Source of the DNA: Panorpa germanica
Lineage: Eukaryota; Arthropoda; Insecta; Mecoptera; Panorpidae
Reading direction: 5' to 3'
Length of the DNA stretch: 64,000 bases
NCBI GenBank assembly: GCA_963678705.1
Contig: OY783221.1
Coordinates: forward strand, 9,176,001 to 9,240,000
The notes under the pieces are model-generated. The model saw only the letters and a program-made list of their open reading frames with translations. It did not search any database and was not told the DNA's origin. This document shows positions 1 to 12,900 of the stretch, one piece after another. Numbering within the stretch: the first letter of the stretch is position 1; each line of letters starts with the position of its first letter. The translations under genes and the position numbers were made by a program.

Positions 1-97
1 TTTATTTGTTCATATATAGCAAATCCTGCTTTATTTTTTTCTAAATCAATGGATGCATCTGTATATATTATTTTTGTAAAATTTGTATTAAATTGAT

Positions 98-175
<78 letters not shown>

Positions 176-3100
176 GAATAAACATGACAGTACATGCTAT
201 GTACTTTCAGCAATGTTTAAATATGCACATACCTTTGCATAAGCACATACATATGACATACAGTGTAGGTTTTACATCACAACAGCATGTAGCATGTTAC
301 ATAAGATATGCAATATACATAAATGTATATACCTTGAATATAGTATGTATATCCAAATATTTTCTGGGTTAATAACAGTGACATTCGCTTCAAGTTCTCT
401 TAATGTAAACTGCTTTTGCTTCGGTTTTCTCGGACTATCAATTATTACATAAAGAAATCTGTAGTTACTCTAAAAAGGGGCACAACTTTGGATGTAACCT
501 ATATATTTTTACTACATATGTTTTCGTGAATTCTATAAATATTATACGCTTAAGAAATATTATCTGGGAAAGTACACACATGGCTGTATTATGAAAGTAG
601 AACATTTTGCTTTAACTCTTGAAATAAAATAGAATTAAATTCTGAGAGAATAAAGTAAAAAATGCAGCTGTTAAAACGTGAATAAACAGAAAATATTTAC
701 GTTTTAATGTTATCAAATGTATTGTTTTAATGTTATTATAGTATTAGTAAGAGAAGTTACTTTTATAAATATTGAAATAACAGGCGAAGTAATAATAGTG
801 TTAGACTTTTTAAGTAAATTATATGCAAAACGTAAAAATAATATAAATTTTGTTCATAAATAGAATAAAGCCCGATAAATAAAGTAAGGTTTATTTAACA
901 TAAAAAAGTTAACCATTTTTAATATAATATAAACAAAAATTATGTGTTAAAAATTATTGACTATGTGACGACTGAATTATGTTAAACTTCGTAAATGATA
1001 AAACGTATCTTTATGTAAAAAATATTACGTTACATTTTCTTTAATTTTCATTTGCTCTTTCTACTATTTCACTTCAACATATTTTGACCCCTCTCTAAAA
1101 CTAAACAATTGTTTAAATTAAATAACTAAATGTTTCTAGATATAAAATAATTACGTGTTATCTATTTTGTTATATTTGGGACCCCCTTAACCCCTGCCTT
1201 TCACTTCTCATTATTACGTCTTGTCACACATTATGAATTTACCCCCACTCTCCCCTTATTGGGACGTTACTCATTAAAATAGGTTTAACTCATAAAAATT
1301 AGGTTTACTTTTTTAGAATTTTTTTCTTAGTCAAATTTTTGATTAGATATACCGGTACAAAGATCCCCTTAGCGTGTGACGTAATTAATGGATGATCTAT
1401 TTTATCGTATTAATATAATTATAAAACTTTCACATTTCAAAATTTTAAGAAACCATTTTCAAGGTTAAAGAAATTATTATTCTTATATATCTGTAGAACT
1501 AAAATTTAGCTGTAAATATAGTATGCAATATAAATGAATAATTGTAACATACCAAAGTAAACTTCTTTCTTCTAACAAAGACTATTTAAAACCTATTTAC
1601 ATAATATTCTTAAATTGATTTTTAAAGCGCCCTAATTCGTGTATACAAACTCGTAGCTTAATAAACAAACAACTCGACTGCATTGTTATAAATTGAGATA
1701 GTACAAATACCGTTCTGAATAGAATAGAGTTTGATGGTTTGATGGTAGACGATGTTTAAATAGAACAACTAGATGGAATATTTTCTATTTGCATACCAAA
1801 AAGTACATAAAATATTATAAGAAATTTACATAAAGTAAATACCGTTATCACGAATATTTATTTATCGTTCTACCAATTCAGTAACGCCATGAAGTTCTCA
1901 CAGATGAATGGAGAGAATGGTACTTTAAAGACTAATAGTCTCTTGTAAAATATTACACAGCAAGTTAAGGTGATACTAATAGCGTTTGCTATAAAGAAGA
2001 AGAAAATTTAACTATTGTTTCTATTCAAATGTGGTTTCGAGAATATCTAGAGGTCGTCAAAATAATACAAAATAAAAATATTGTATATATATTTTTTTAA
2101 TGCATTTTACTACTACTTTACATTCTTCTCACATTAAAACATTAATTATGGTTGAAGTTACGAGAGTTCGGCGGTGTCTCATATTCAAAACAAGTTGTGG
2201 AGTATAAACTGCTAATATAACTAAAAAGCACTGACTCATTTATTTTTCTATAATGTATATAGAAACGAATAAGACAAAATTCATTATCGTATTATAAATT
2301 TATACCGCTCTTATAACCTCTTTTAAGTATAAGTCACCGCCGATCTATCGTGATTTTGACTATACAATATAATGCATTAAACTTCAAACTATTTATAGAA
2401 TGTAATTAAACTTAAACTTAAGACATCTCTTTCTTGTCCTCCTAGTTTAATTCTTTCCCTCCTTTAGTTTACCATTTTTAACTACTTGATTCACCTTCTT
2501 GCCCTATTTCTTTTTTCTTCTTCTCCATACCTTCACCATCCACCTTCTTCTTTCCTTGTCTCCTCCCAGCACGCCTTCTCTATCTTCTTTTTCACTGACA
2601 ATCCTGAACGTCTTCTTTCTTGCCTAAACATTATGCAGACTCTTTCTTTTATTTCTTTCCAATACCTGTTAACCTTCTCTAATTTCCACTTCTTAATCTT
2701 GCTATTCGCATAAGCTGGTACTTAATTCTCTCATATATAAAGTGAAATATACCCTTTCCTAGTTCGTATATTTTTGGACAATGTTTGGAAATATATTTAA
2801 TTCCATTTTAGAACATATCACTAGGCAATATTGCTCTCTCTTTGGTGCGAATAAATATGATCATGTGAAAATCAGTGTCATTCCAGATGAAGCGCTGATT
2901 TCAATTTTAAAACATTTGTCTATTTTTCTGTTGCCATCTTCGTAGGAGTTCATCTGCGATAAATTTTTAATTGGGGTAGTAAAGTATGCAATGACCCTTC
3001 AATGCGTTATGCTCCATTCAAGTACCTTATCAGGAAGTTTGTCTCATCACGATCCTTGCAACATTCTACTCGGGCATTTCTATCCTTGCCAGAGCAGTAG

Positions 3101-5295
3101 TAAAGTCTATTTGCACGAGGCGTTATTGTCACAAACTGCCAAATTATGGCAAAAAAAGATATGTGGTCTTTTAAACGATTTTTGAAACACCTACTCTGAA
3201 TGAACACAAAAAGATCTGCACTGTATTTCTTTTTTTAATCTGTAAAGCCTTTTTCTTAATAGAATTTAGTCGAAGCTTTTTTAATTAGTTGTTTTTAATT
3301 ACAATAGCGGCCAAAATCTTTGACAGTACAGACAGCTCCATCCGCTTTGATTAGTTTGATTAAAGTCAAGAATTGTTTCCTTAAAACTTCAATGAAATGC
3401 TGTCTGTTATATGTCATATTAGGATAATCGATATTTGGTTTTGTATTCTATTTTTAGATTAATGGCAGAGACATATCGTTCAATTAAATAAACGATCAGT
3501 GTTTTGTAAGCCCCTAGTCTCGCTATATTCAGTGTAGGGTGCGCCAGTACTATTACCCTTCTACCTCCATCACCATAAGCGCACGTAGATAATTTTATCA
3601 TGGGAGCATGACTACCACTTTTCATTCTATCTAAATTTGTTATGTAAGATTAAAATAATCAGACTCTGAATGCAACCATGGCATTAGGAATGATACTAGC
3701 TAATGTTACACCAGCGCTTTCTTGAAGGGATTCCAGGACTCTCATTAGAATGTTTTTCTAAGGCGTTACAGGATTAACAACGGTCCACTTTTCTGAATCG
3801 CAACACTTCTCCAGCTATTTAAATAGAAATTTATCATGATAGAGACACATTGCATATAACTATAATAAGAAATTATATTTCTAACATTTGCAAGCTCATT
3901 CTATTTAGTACACATTTCTACATTCAATTCTCTGTTTGCCCTTACATCCGGACGCTTATGCTCACCACTACATTGTTTTAATTCGCATCATGAAATGTCA
4001 GAAATTAGTTATTTACGTTACTATGAAATATACTGTTGAAATATGACTGTGGGTAATTCTAGAAATTTGTTGTTGATTACATATATTATGCGTTCAATTA
4101 TTCAAACACTTTACACTGATGATAGGTTTTCAGCATAGTATCATTTTCTATATTGATATTTTGTATGTGTTAGCTTCATGACAATATTTAAAGCTTTTTG
4201 GATTTAACACTTGTATAAAAATATTCAGACTAATACGAACATTTTAAAGAAAGAATTAGCCAAATTGGTCCAGGTGTTAGCAAGTGATGCGCTTACCAAT
4301 GAATAGATATTAAATGTTCGTATACATTTAGTTAATTGTGGATTCCCTTTTAACAACCTGCTTTAATTAATAGTGCTGCAACGACCGAGCAATTTGACCG
4401 CAACTTTTCTTCGGATGAAATAAAGCATGGCATGAAATAATTCAATATCTTAAGGTGTGATACTTTTAAAAAATTTCTAATATACTATAGTAGTAAAAAG
4501 TAGCTTTCTGCGGGTGCTGAGGATACTTTTATTTTGTCTATTACTAAATACGGCCCTGGTGAGCTCTTGTACATAACTTATTAGGAGTGAATATGTGTTT
4601 TACGGTGTGACTTACATGACAACCCGTGAGTTAGGAACGCATATTAATCTATAATTTAAAATAATTTTATTTGTAAACGGTTGAAAAAGTAAGGGTTAAA
4701 TAAAAGGGTCCATAAAGGGTTGTTAAATAATACTCATTTTATTTGAGCTTATGAACAACCGCTTTACATAAATATCTGTTAATTAACTGCTGTACGATAT
4801 TTGTGACGTATTAGTTTTATGAATTGAAACATATAGCATGAAACATTCGGATATTAAATACAAACGTTATGAACACAATATAATAGTATTTCTTTTTGGA
4901 AGTTGTACTCAATACATTTATACAGATAACTACTATCACACCGTTAAGAAATATGGCAACGCTGTCAACTGTAATGCAACGGCAGTACGATTTGGAGCTG
5001 TCTAGCGCTGCAGCCGACTTTTTCAATAGTGTGTATTCGGGTTGCTTCACATTAATGCAGTTTATAATGAGAGGAAACTACTACTTTAATATTTAACAAT
5101 ATATCTTTGTACTATGACTTATGAAATTGCTTATTTATATAGTAGTATCGTTTTCTTTTCTAATCGATCCGCTCACAATAAAATAATGCACATAAAGACT
5201 CACCTTATGTAAGAATATTCATGTTCCCGGCATATTCTGGATATATGCTACTGCGAGTACATCGTAGTGCAGCACTTTAATACACTCGAACCTGT
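1..5295. other. AT-rich upstream region without a recognisable gene
   Basis: I see no coding exon here that I can support. Open frames are short, low in complexity or without family likeness. The region holds a TA microsatellite near its left end and a pyrimidine-rich stretch around 2430-2690. It lies upstream of the first recognised receptor exon, so it could be intergenic or part of a 5' UTR intron. The acceptor at 6710-6711 shows that an upstream non-coding exon must exist somewhere to the left. Confidence 0.5.
98..172. repeat. TA dinucleotide microsatellite
   Basis: About 75 bases of almost uninterrupted TA repeats. This is ordinary simple-sequence DNA, likely to vary in length between individuals and to be assembled imprecisely. 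Confidence 0.95.
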
Positions 5296-5487
5296 GGCCC
5301 TACTCCTGAGTCTTGCGAGCAATGATCGTGATCGAACAGATCTGATTTATATGAGTGAAACATTTTACGAATCACTTTTAAAAGAGTATTCCTGTACTAT
5401 TACTGAATTTTATTATTAACGTTTCTTTTATATAAATCATATCTGTTCGATCACGATCATTGCTCGCAAGACTCAGGAATAGGGCCC
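5296..5487. mobile_element. MITE-C foldback element, copy 1
   Basis: A hairpin element of about 192 bases. The left arm reads GGCCCTACTCCTGAGTCTTG and continues through GCGAGCAATGATCGTGATCGA. The right arm is its near-perfect reverse complement, ending in AGGAATAGGGCC. The centre is AT-rich. Two further copies occur at 7903-8103 and 30886-31090. No coding capacity is visible, so it is a non-autonomous DNA element. Confidence 0.88.
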
Positions 5488-5539
5488 TGTGTCGAACTAT
5501 GTTAGTCAGGCATTAAAGTAGAAACTTTCTCTCATGATA

Positions 5540-6010
5540 AAGTGTACTTGTATAACTATATCTTACTGAAGAAGTCTTCAGAGCAGAGAGAGTAGAGCTC
5601 TTGGTCTGCAACAACACAAGTCACACTTGACTGCTCTCCTTCGCTCTGGCAGCAGCTACTCGCCCTGTTATACCAGTTACTCATCACAGTGTGAACGGTC
5701 GAGGCGAATCGAGCTACTGACATGCAAGTCAGTAACTCGAGGCAGTAACTGTCTATAGCTAGATCAGCAGCTCGCACCGTGCAACCAATTCTTTTTATAT
5801 GTCTCACCAAAGGTGATGTCAAAGAAAAATAATACTGTTCCATACATTTTGTACGAAGCTATTTGTTCTCGTCAGTGTCAGTGCCGTTAATTTTTCTCCT
5901 GGTTAAAAACGACTCGACTCTGTATGTGCGTACAGACCTTTATAATGCAAATAAATACACCCAAAATGAGCGGGCCGCGCCGGACCGATTTATTTCATTT
6001 AGCGTCTTTA
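5540..6010. promoter_or_regulatory. GC- and CpG-richer patch, possible promoter or 5' UTR region
   Basis: This patch is clearly richer in G+C and CpG than its surroundings, with a CpG cluster at about 5968-5988 (GCGGGCCGCGCCGGACCG). It also has nested short palindromes around 5715-5765. It lies about 0.7-1.2 kb before the first recognised receptor exon, and the acceptor there needs an upstream non-coding exon. A promoter or 5' UTR exon is an inference only. A transposon fragment is the main alternative. Confidence 0.25.
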
Positions 6011-6711
6011 CAACATGTAAATAATTAACGAAAGCGAAACAACACAAACACGGGACAATATGGCGTAGTTAAGATAAATTCATGATTACTAAAACAATCA
6101 ACAAAACTTAAATATTCAGTACGTGATAGTATTAATTAAGAATACAGAATAGGGCTCGAGTCCCGACGCGAGCATGTACAAATTACGAGTATTTTAGTCA
6201 CGCCTTGTTTATTATTCAGAACAAGAAGTTGTTTAATTTGAATTTCTTGAAGAATTTAAACGCAGTTTCTTAACAAATGATAATCAATATCAATAGAACA
6301 CTTACAAGTAATTCAAAAAAGTTTCGGAGTCTCTAATGTATCTTATCATTCACTCCCTGGCATGAAGAAAGTAGAAGTCGATTTTTTTGAATTTTTAACA
6401 CCTAAACAAAGGTTTATTTTTAATTTCTGTTTTAGCAGTTTGTTAGGATATGCTTTTCATCTTCTTAATCGTATTTTTTTTGGTTTAAAAAGATTAATTA
6501 TTAAGCGGAGAAATAAGCGTCTGCGCTCAGCTTGTTTTCTTTCACTTCTTCATCTAAAATTACAAAAATTAAAGTTGTTACCAACATATGAGTATTCCAG
6601 TATTTGAAATCAATTTTATAATTAATTTTAATAGCATTATCTTTCAATATGTTATATGTTAATGTATATATGTTATATAATATTAATGTATTCATTTTTC
6701 TTTTATTTCAG

Positions 6712-6915
6712 ATCCATAATGTTTTTATTTTGGTCGCGGTGATGCGCTGTTGGCAGTGGCTGCTGTGTGCGTTGTTGTGGGGGGCACAGGGGCTCCAAGG
6801 TACAGTACAAGGTGCCGATACACGTCTTGATTCCTCCATAATAACGCCACAAGAAGCACCACCCACAGAACCATGCGAATCTAGAACTCTAAATAAAGTT
6901 CCGCGACCACCTGAG
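6712..6915 (+). CDS. Receptor exon 1: start codon and signal peptide
   Basis: The acceptor TTTCAG ends at 6711 and the donor is GAG|GTAAGT after 6915. ATG at 6742 opens a typical signal peptide ([20 protein letters not shown]) followed by a Ser/Thr/Pro-rich linker, 58 residues in all, ending in phase 0. The start is chosen because it gives the hydrophobic leader. A short upstream reading frame at 6719-6742 precedes it. Confidence 0.85.
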
Positions 6916-9900
6916 GTAAGTGACTTTTCACTATATATCCAAATTAAGAATTGCTATTTATGCTAAAATTTATTTACTGGCTAATCTAACAACCAGTGAG
7001 CTATTTTAATTAAGTGTTTGATTCACAGTGAAATTTGGATTTCTGTCACATATTTTTTTGCAACTTTGACCTATGCGCAGCACCTTCTGTAACAAGGAAG
7101 GTCAAGCAAACATGCGATTACCTATTTATGTATCTTTAAGGTATGTCCGTGCAAAATCTCACCTGAAATCAAACGCTTAATTAAAATGGGTCGGTTAAAT
7201 AACGCCTTGTTGTTTAACACAGACAATGACACTTGGCCCTTAAGACCCTGATATACTTGACTAATCTTCTCCATTTCTTTGAGGACATAGCAAACCCAGT
7301 GCCATTACAAGATTGTTTATGATACATGTATAGTATTACTAAGCAAATATGTTTTTCTCTTTTGTATATAGTGGGCGCGCCCCGTCCAAGAAACTACTAT
7401 TACAATAGCTCGGACTTTGGCAAATCAAGGAGCCCGTGCCAATACTTCATCTGCGGGCATATTAGCAAGGGAAGCGTTGCAAGAACATAAGAGAACACAT
7501 GACAGTGAGCTTGATAGTGGAGTTCTTGCAGTAGCACTTGCTTTACCTCAGCTCCAAGTCGCCATCTTGTTGTTTCGTGGCAGTAATCAGGTAACTGCAA
7601 CATCCATTTAAGAAATTCTAGTTCATGTCATGACAATTCACTAACTATAATGTGTTATTGTTATAGTTAGACTATCAAGTGAATAGTTCAGGGGCGGGAC
7701 AATATTGGCGACAATTAGGAGCTGCTTGGAATAGAACTGTGAATGCTTTAAGTGCAGATACTAGCACAACTGCAGAATGGGGTGCACCATTTTTAGATTG
7801 TGTTACTTTAAGTGGACGATGGGTGCAGCCATATTCTGTTGCCATTACCAACAAACAACTGAAGTAAGTAAACAGTTAAGAAAAGTAAATTATCGTAACT
7901 GTGGCCCTGTTCCTGAATCTTGCGAACTATTGTAGTGATCGAACAGATTTACATGAGTGAAATATTTTATGAATCACTTTTAAAAGTATTTCTGAACTAT
8001 AATAATAATTAATAATAAATTCAGGAATAGTACAGGTTTCACTCATGTAAATCACATCTGTTCGATCACGATCATTGTTCGCAAGACTAAGGAATACGGG
8101 TCCTGATTCGTATTTCGTATTTGTATTTCGTAACAAATTGCACTTTTATAAATTAAAATGTTTTTAAAGTTTGGCTATTGTTTCCCAAATATGTGATTAT
8201 CATTATATGTTAATTTCAAATTCCCTACATATTTGGATCCACCGTTCTCAAACAACGACTTCTGAGTCTGGCCCGCGGACTCTGTTAAATAAAACTAGGA
8301 AATGTAATCCTGTTCAAAGAATGCAACATGCATGCATTCACAAACCAATACAATGGGCTTGTGTCCTCATTTTTTAGTGGTCGATTTTTCAATTGTTGAT
8401 TGAAATTAATGTTATTAAATGTGTATTGGCGTGTCTATTTTATTAAATATCTAAATGTTGACGGAGATATAACAATTAAAAGTTTGAATTGTAGTTTAGC
8501 GCTAGGAATGGTCGGCCATATTTTTATGACGTGAAATGCATTTTAACGTCAGTTATTTGTTGAGTAGGTCAGTGCTGTGATAATGTTCTGTAGCTGTTGG
8601 TAGTCAAATAATCAAGTCAAGTCAAAGAATAATAAGTTTTTATTTTATTTAACCCTGCTAAGGCAGACATAATATTGAAATTTGATTGTTCCTTGAAATA
8701 GCTGTAAATAATATTTGATATTTTGATATATAAATACATATAGCAGAGATTTATGAGCTGTAAGGTTGGTCACCTTAAACAAGGATTGTGATGTCACATG
8801 CACTTGGAATGTGTACAACGTTGAATCCCTTTAATAATTAAAGAGACAAAATGACTTTTTTAATTGTTAATATCTCTTAACATATAAGGAGTTATTAAAA
8901 AATAATTGAACATTTGAGGTTCTAGTAACCCACTTTATCAATATATAGTACACTTTAATAGAACTTAAGACATAAGACACAAGCCCATTATAATGCTATT
9001 GAAACTTGTCATGACTATTATCTCTTCAACAAAAAATTATATTTAGAGAAATGAATTTAGGTCAGTTTAAAAGTTTTCAAAATGTTTATATCAAGTGAAA
9101 CACGAAACTTTTTGACAAGTGACTTCAAAAACACACGCATATCTTTGTCACACAACTATATCTATCCTTTTTAGACCTTGTGAATTTAAAAAAGACCGAT
9201 ATAATCACAAATGTGTCAATGTGTATTCGTTTGATATTCTAACTTTTTTTTGATCTTTAAAAAATATGATTTGTCAATTCCTCAAATGCTTGGAAGCAAA
9301 AAACGGTCGCAATAGGCTTAGTCTGAAGAAATTCATAGCCTGATTTAATTAATTTTGCAGTTACAATTAGGTATATGGTAGCCATCCCAGTAAACATTTT
9401 GGAGTCACTTTGGCATCATATTGGAGATGCGTATGATTTTTTTGTCATGAAAGAGTTAATTTATAGTTCAGTTTCTCACAATCGTTCATCTGAAATGTCT
9501 GTTTTATCGGCTACATATGACGGAACCACTCCACCTGTCGGAATACAAATGAAGATAAAGTTGATACGGACTATAATTGAATTGAAATAGTGATAGAAAC
9601 GTCACAGAAAGGAACACTTCACCAAATGTTTACTGGGTTATTAATTATATAATATTTTCTTTCTCAATCTGGCCCGCTGAGTACTTTCAATACATCTATG
9701 TGGCTTATGAACACGAAAGTTTGAGAACCTCTGATTTGGATGATTTTATTTTACAGAATTGAAATAGTACTGACATCGTATTCAGCAATTGTTGCTTTCA
9801 ATTCCGTTGTTAAACAATCAAATTTATATTTTGTAATATGAATATTCCCTGCGTGCTAATTATGTAGATCACTTTGATCATTTAATTTAATTTTAATGAA

Positions 9901-12900
9901 TGTATCAGACCAAATAATTATATCTGAATAACAGATATATGATATCTCTAAATTTCCAATATTCGAATTAACACTTGATTCCATCCCCCTTCCCACATTC
10001 ATCCTTCCATAAAACACCACATTTTGTTTGTTCCTACTTCCCACTTTTCAGTCATTTGGGATTCTAATTAAATTAATGATTGGTTTCAGAGCTGTAGCCG
10101 CCATATTTATAGCCGCTGATTTGGATCAGTGTGAAATCCCATTAGGAGATATTTTTGGAGGGCCTGATAGGTGCGATCCCGAAACAACTGAAGTAAGTAC
10201 GAGTATAATACATCACAGCAACTTGTACACATTTAGTACAACATTAAGCATTTAACCAACCCATTTCCATTCATCTTGTTGAAAGGGAGAGAGGGAGAGG
10301 ATCTGTCATCAGTTTCTCATGAGATGTGTTTATGTTTTAGTGTGTACCAGATGCGGGGTGGGGACCGAATCGAGGTCGGTATCGTTGCGTGTGTCGAGAT
10401 GGGTACTTTAAACCTGGTGAACCTCCTACATGGAATGGATTCTCTGGGGAACTTGTTGAAAACGACCCCATTGGCGATCACAGGTAGGAATATTTGCTGA
10501 TTAATAGTAATTAAATATAGAAATTTATAGTACATACAAATTAGAAAAAATATTTCTCTAAATCTTTTAACTAAAAATAATATTTCTTAAAAGAACAAAA
10601 TGAAAATATTTAAGCTATCCTAAATGGGCTTCTGTCCTCATTTTTAGTGGTCGATTTTTCAATTGTTGTTTGAAATTGATGTTAATAAATGTGTATTGGC
10701 GTGTTTATTTTATTAAATATCTAAATATTGACGGAGATATAGCAATTAAAAGTTTGAATTGTAGTTTTAGCGCTAGAGATGGTCAGCCATATTTTTATGA
10801 CGTGAAATGCATTTTAACGCTGTTTCAAGAATCAGGTTACCTCGAATATAAATATAAACACAAGCATTTTCCATTATTTTTCCTTTTTATAGTTGTGAAA
10901 TAGAGTGCACTTGCGGTGAAATTCACGCTATGATATGTACTTGATACACCACCCACCCCTATTTATACAGCAGATCAACCGAACAGTAAATTGCAGTGTT
11001 TTCGTAATTTAATTATTTTAACTCGTACTTTGGTTTACCACTGCTGCATTAACTACGTTTTCAGAGTCTAGCTTTACAGTCAATATTTGATATAACTGCA
11101 ATGCATATAGGTACAATTAATCTTTTGGGGGAAGATTAATACAAAAAAAAGACAAGTAGTAATTTAAACATTGAACTTTTATTTGCACTTGTAATAATAC
11201 ACGTAAGCTTTGAAGTTAAACTAATTAGATGTGTGTTCGGTATAGTTGAACAACACAACTACTACGTTGATTATTATATTGAGACTGAGCTCCTGAGCAA
11301 TGTGACCATGCGTTTATATAGTATTATTTGTCATTTGATGACCTATAAGCAAATGGTTACTATGCAGGTGACAATGGTACGATGGTACGACTTGTTGTTG
11401 TCAATAGGTAATATGAGTAATATTAGTCTTATCTTAAGGTGATTAAATTATGCGAGTAATATTAGACTCGTCTGGGTATTTATGATATATATGATATATA
11501 TATTGATGTTATACATAAGAAATTAACTGTACACTACAAACACACGTTGGGGGGTCTTTTATCTGCCAGATGCGAGGAACCTTTTTATTCTTAAAAGAAA
11601 ATACATTGAATACGTTGTTAACGTACCATGGCTTATACTGGTCCAAATGTATGTAAATTGAATTTTACTTATTTTTTTAGATTTTTGCAACATAAAAGCC
11701 TTTATCGACACAGTAGGAGAAAGCATTGATGTTTTACACTGACTGCTGTGTCGTCGGCTTTACTCCTTCTTGTAACAAATCATATTTCTTTCAAATAAGG
11801 ATACACTATCTTGTTATTTTTTAAAATACATTGTATTAATATTAGAAGGATTAAACTATCCAGCGTTGGAAGCGTGTGAATCTTACTCGCAGTAATGGAT
11901 GGTGTGGCAATTGTATATTTTCCCACTGCAAAACAAAATTATTAATTATAGATAACGTTAACATAAGAAAATACATGGAATGGTGCAATAAATACTATAG
12001 TACATACCGTCTCATACTTATGTATTCCATGCTGTGGCTTGAAAATAATATTTAAAATATCTTTCCTGTCTGTTTGTTGACTTAAGACATCGATTGTTTT
12101 AAGCAGAAATTGATATACGTTGAAATCAGCTAAGGCAGCTACGCTAGTTTCCAGTAGCTATAAACAAAAATATTATGGTATTGAAAAACATTTTCTTCAA
12201 CCTTTCCATCTGATGATTATTAAAACTTGAAGTCATATACTAATAATCAGTAGATTTGGAGTTAATCTCTTCACTTGTTCTGTTTAGCAAATAAAGTTGT
12301 TAATAGGTATATTTAAATTTTGTTACTTACTTTTAATGATTTACAATGCTCGATCAATATCAGCGCAAATGTGTCAATATGGGTCCTGCAGTGTTTGAAT
12401 TTAACAGTTTCCAAAGTGGCGCATGTACTTAAAATTCTCATACATTGACTGTTAAAAAGATCCTTGCCAAATTGAATTGTATTTAATTTTGGCAGCCTAA
12501 CAATATATTCCATTCCTTGTTCGTTGAGATTGAACGTCTTAATCAAATTCAATTCTTCTATTTTCAGACAACGTTGTGATATCACTTGCAATATGTTGTT
12601 TATGTTTGTATTCTCATTAGTACATAAAGAAAAAGTTTTCAATTTGTCTAATTCTCCTAGTGCTTCAAAATGCATCGCTTCATTATTCATAATTAGTGAT
12701 AGGTGGTGCAAGTTAGGAGCCACTTGTACTAAATTTGTGACAAAATTAGCATCATATTGTTGTTCATCGTCTGTGTTGTAAAAAGGTCGTCGAAGTGTGA
12801 AGGTAGTTAGATCCAATCTTTCCAACCGCGTTAGTAAATTGGTTTGACTAAATTTTACATTTGTTGAAAGGTTAAGTGAATTCAAGGACAATGGCAAATA

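Noticed and set aside
2486-2713. 75-codon open frame MIHLLALFLFSSSPY...
   Set aside because: It comes from a pyrimidine-rich stretch that naturally encodes Leu/Ser/Phe. No family likeness.
5556-5843. 95-codon minus-strand open frame with several cysteines
   Set aside because: No domain, signal peptide or splice context that I recognise. The composition follows the local GC-richer, palindrome-bearing patch, so openness is not evidence of coding.
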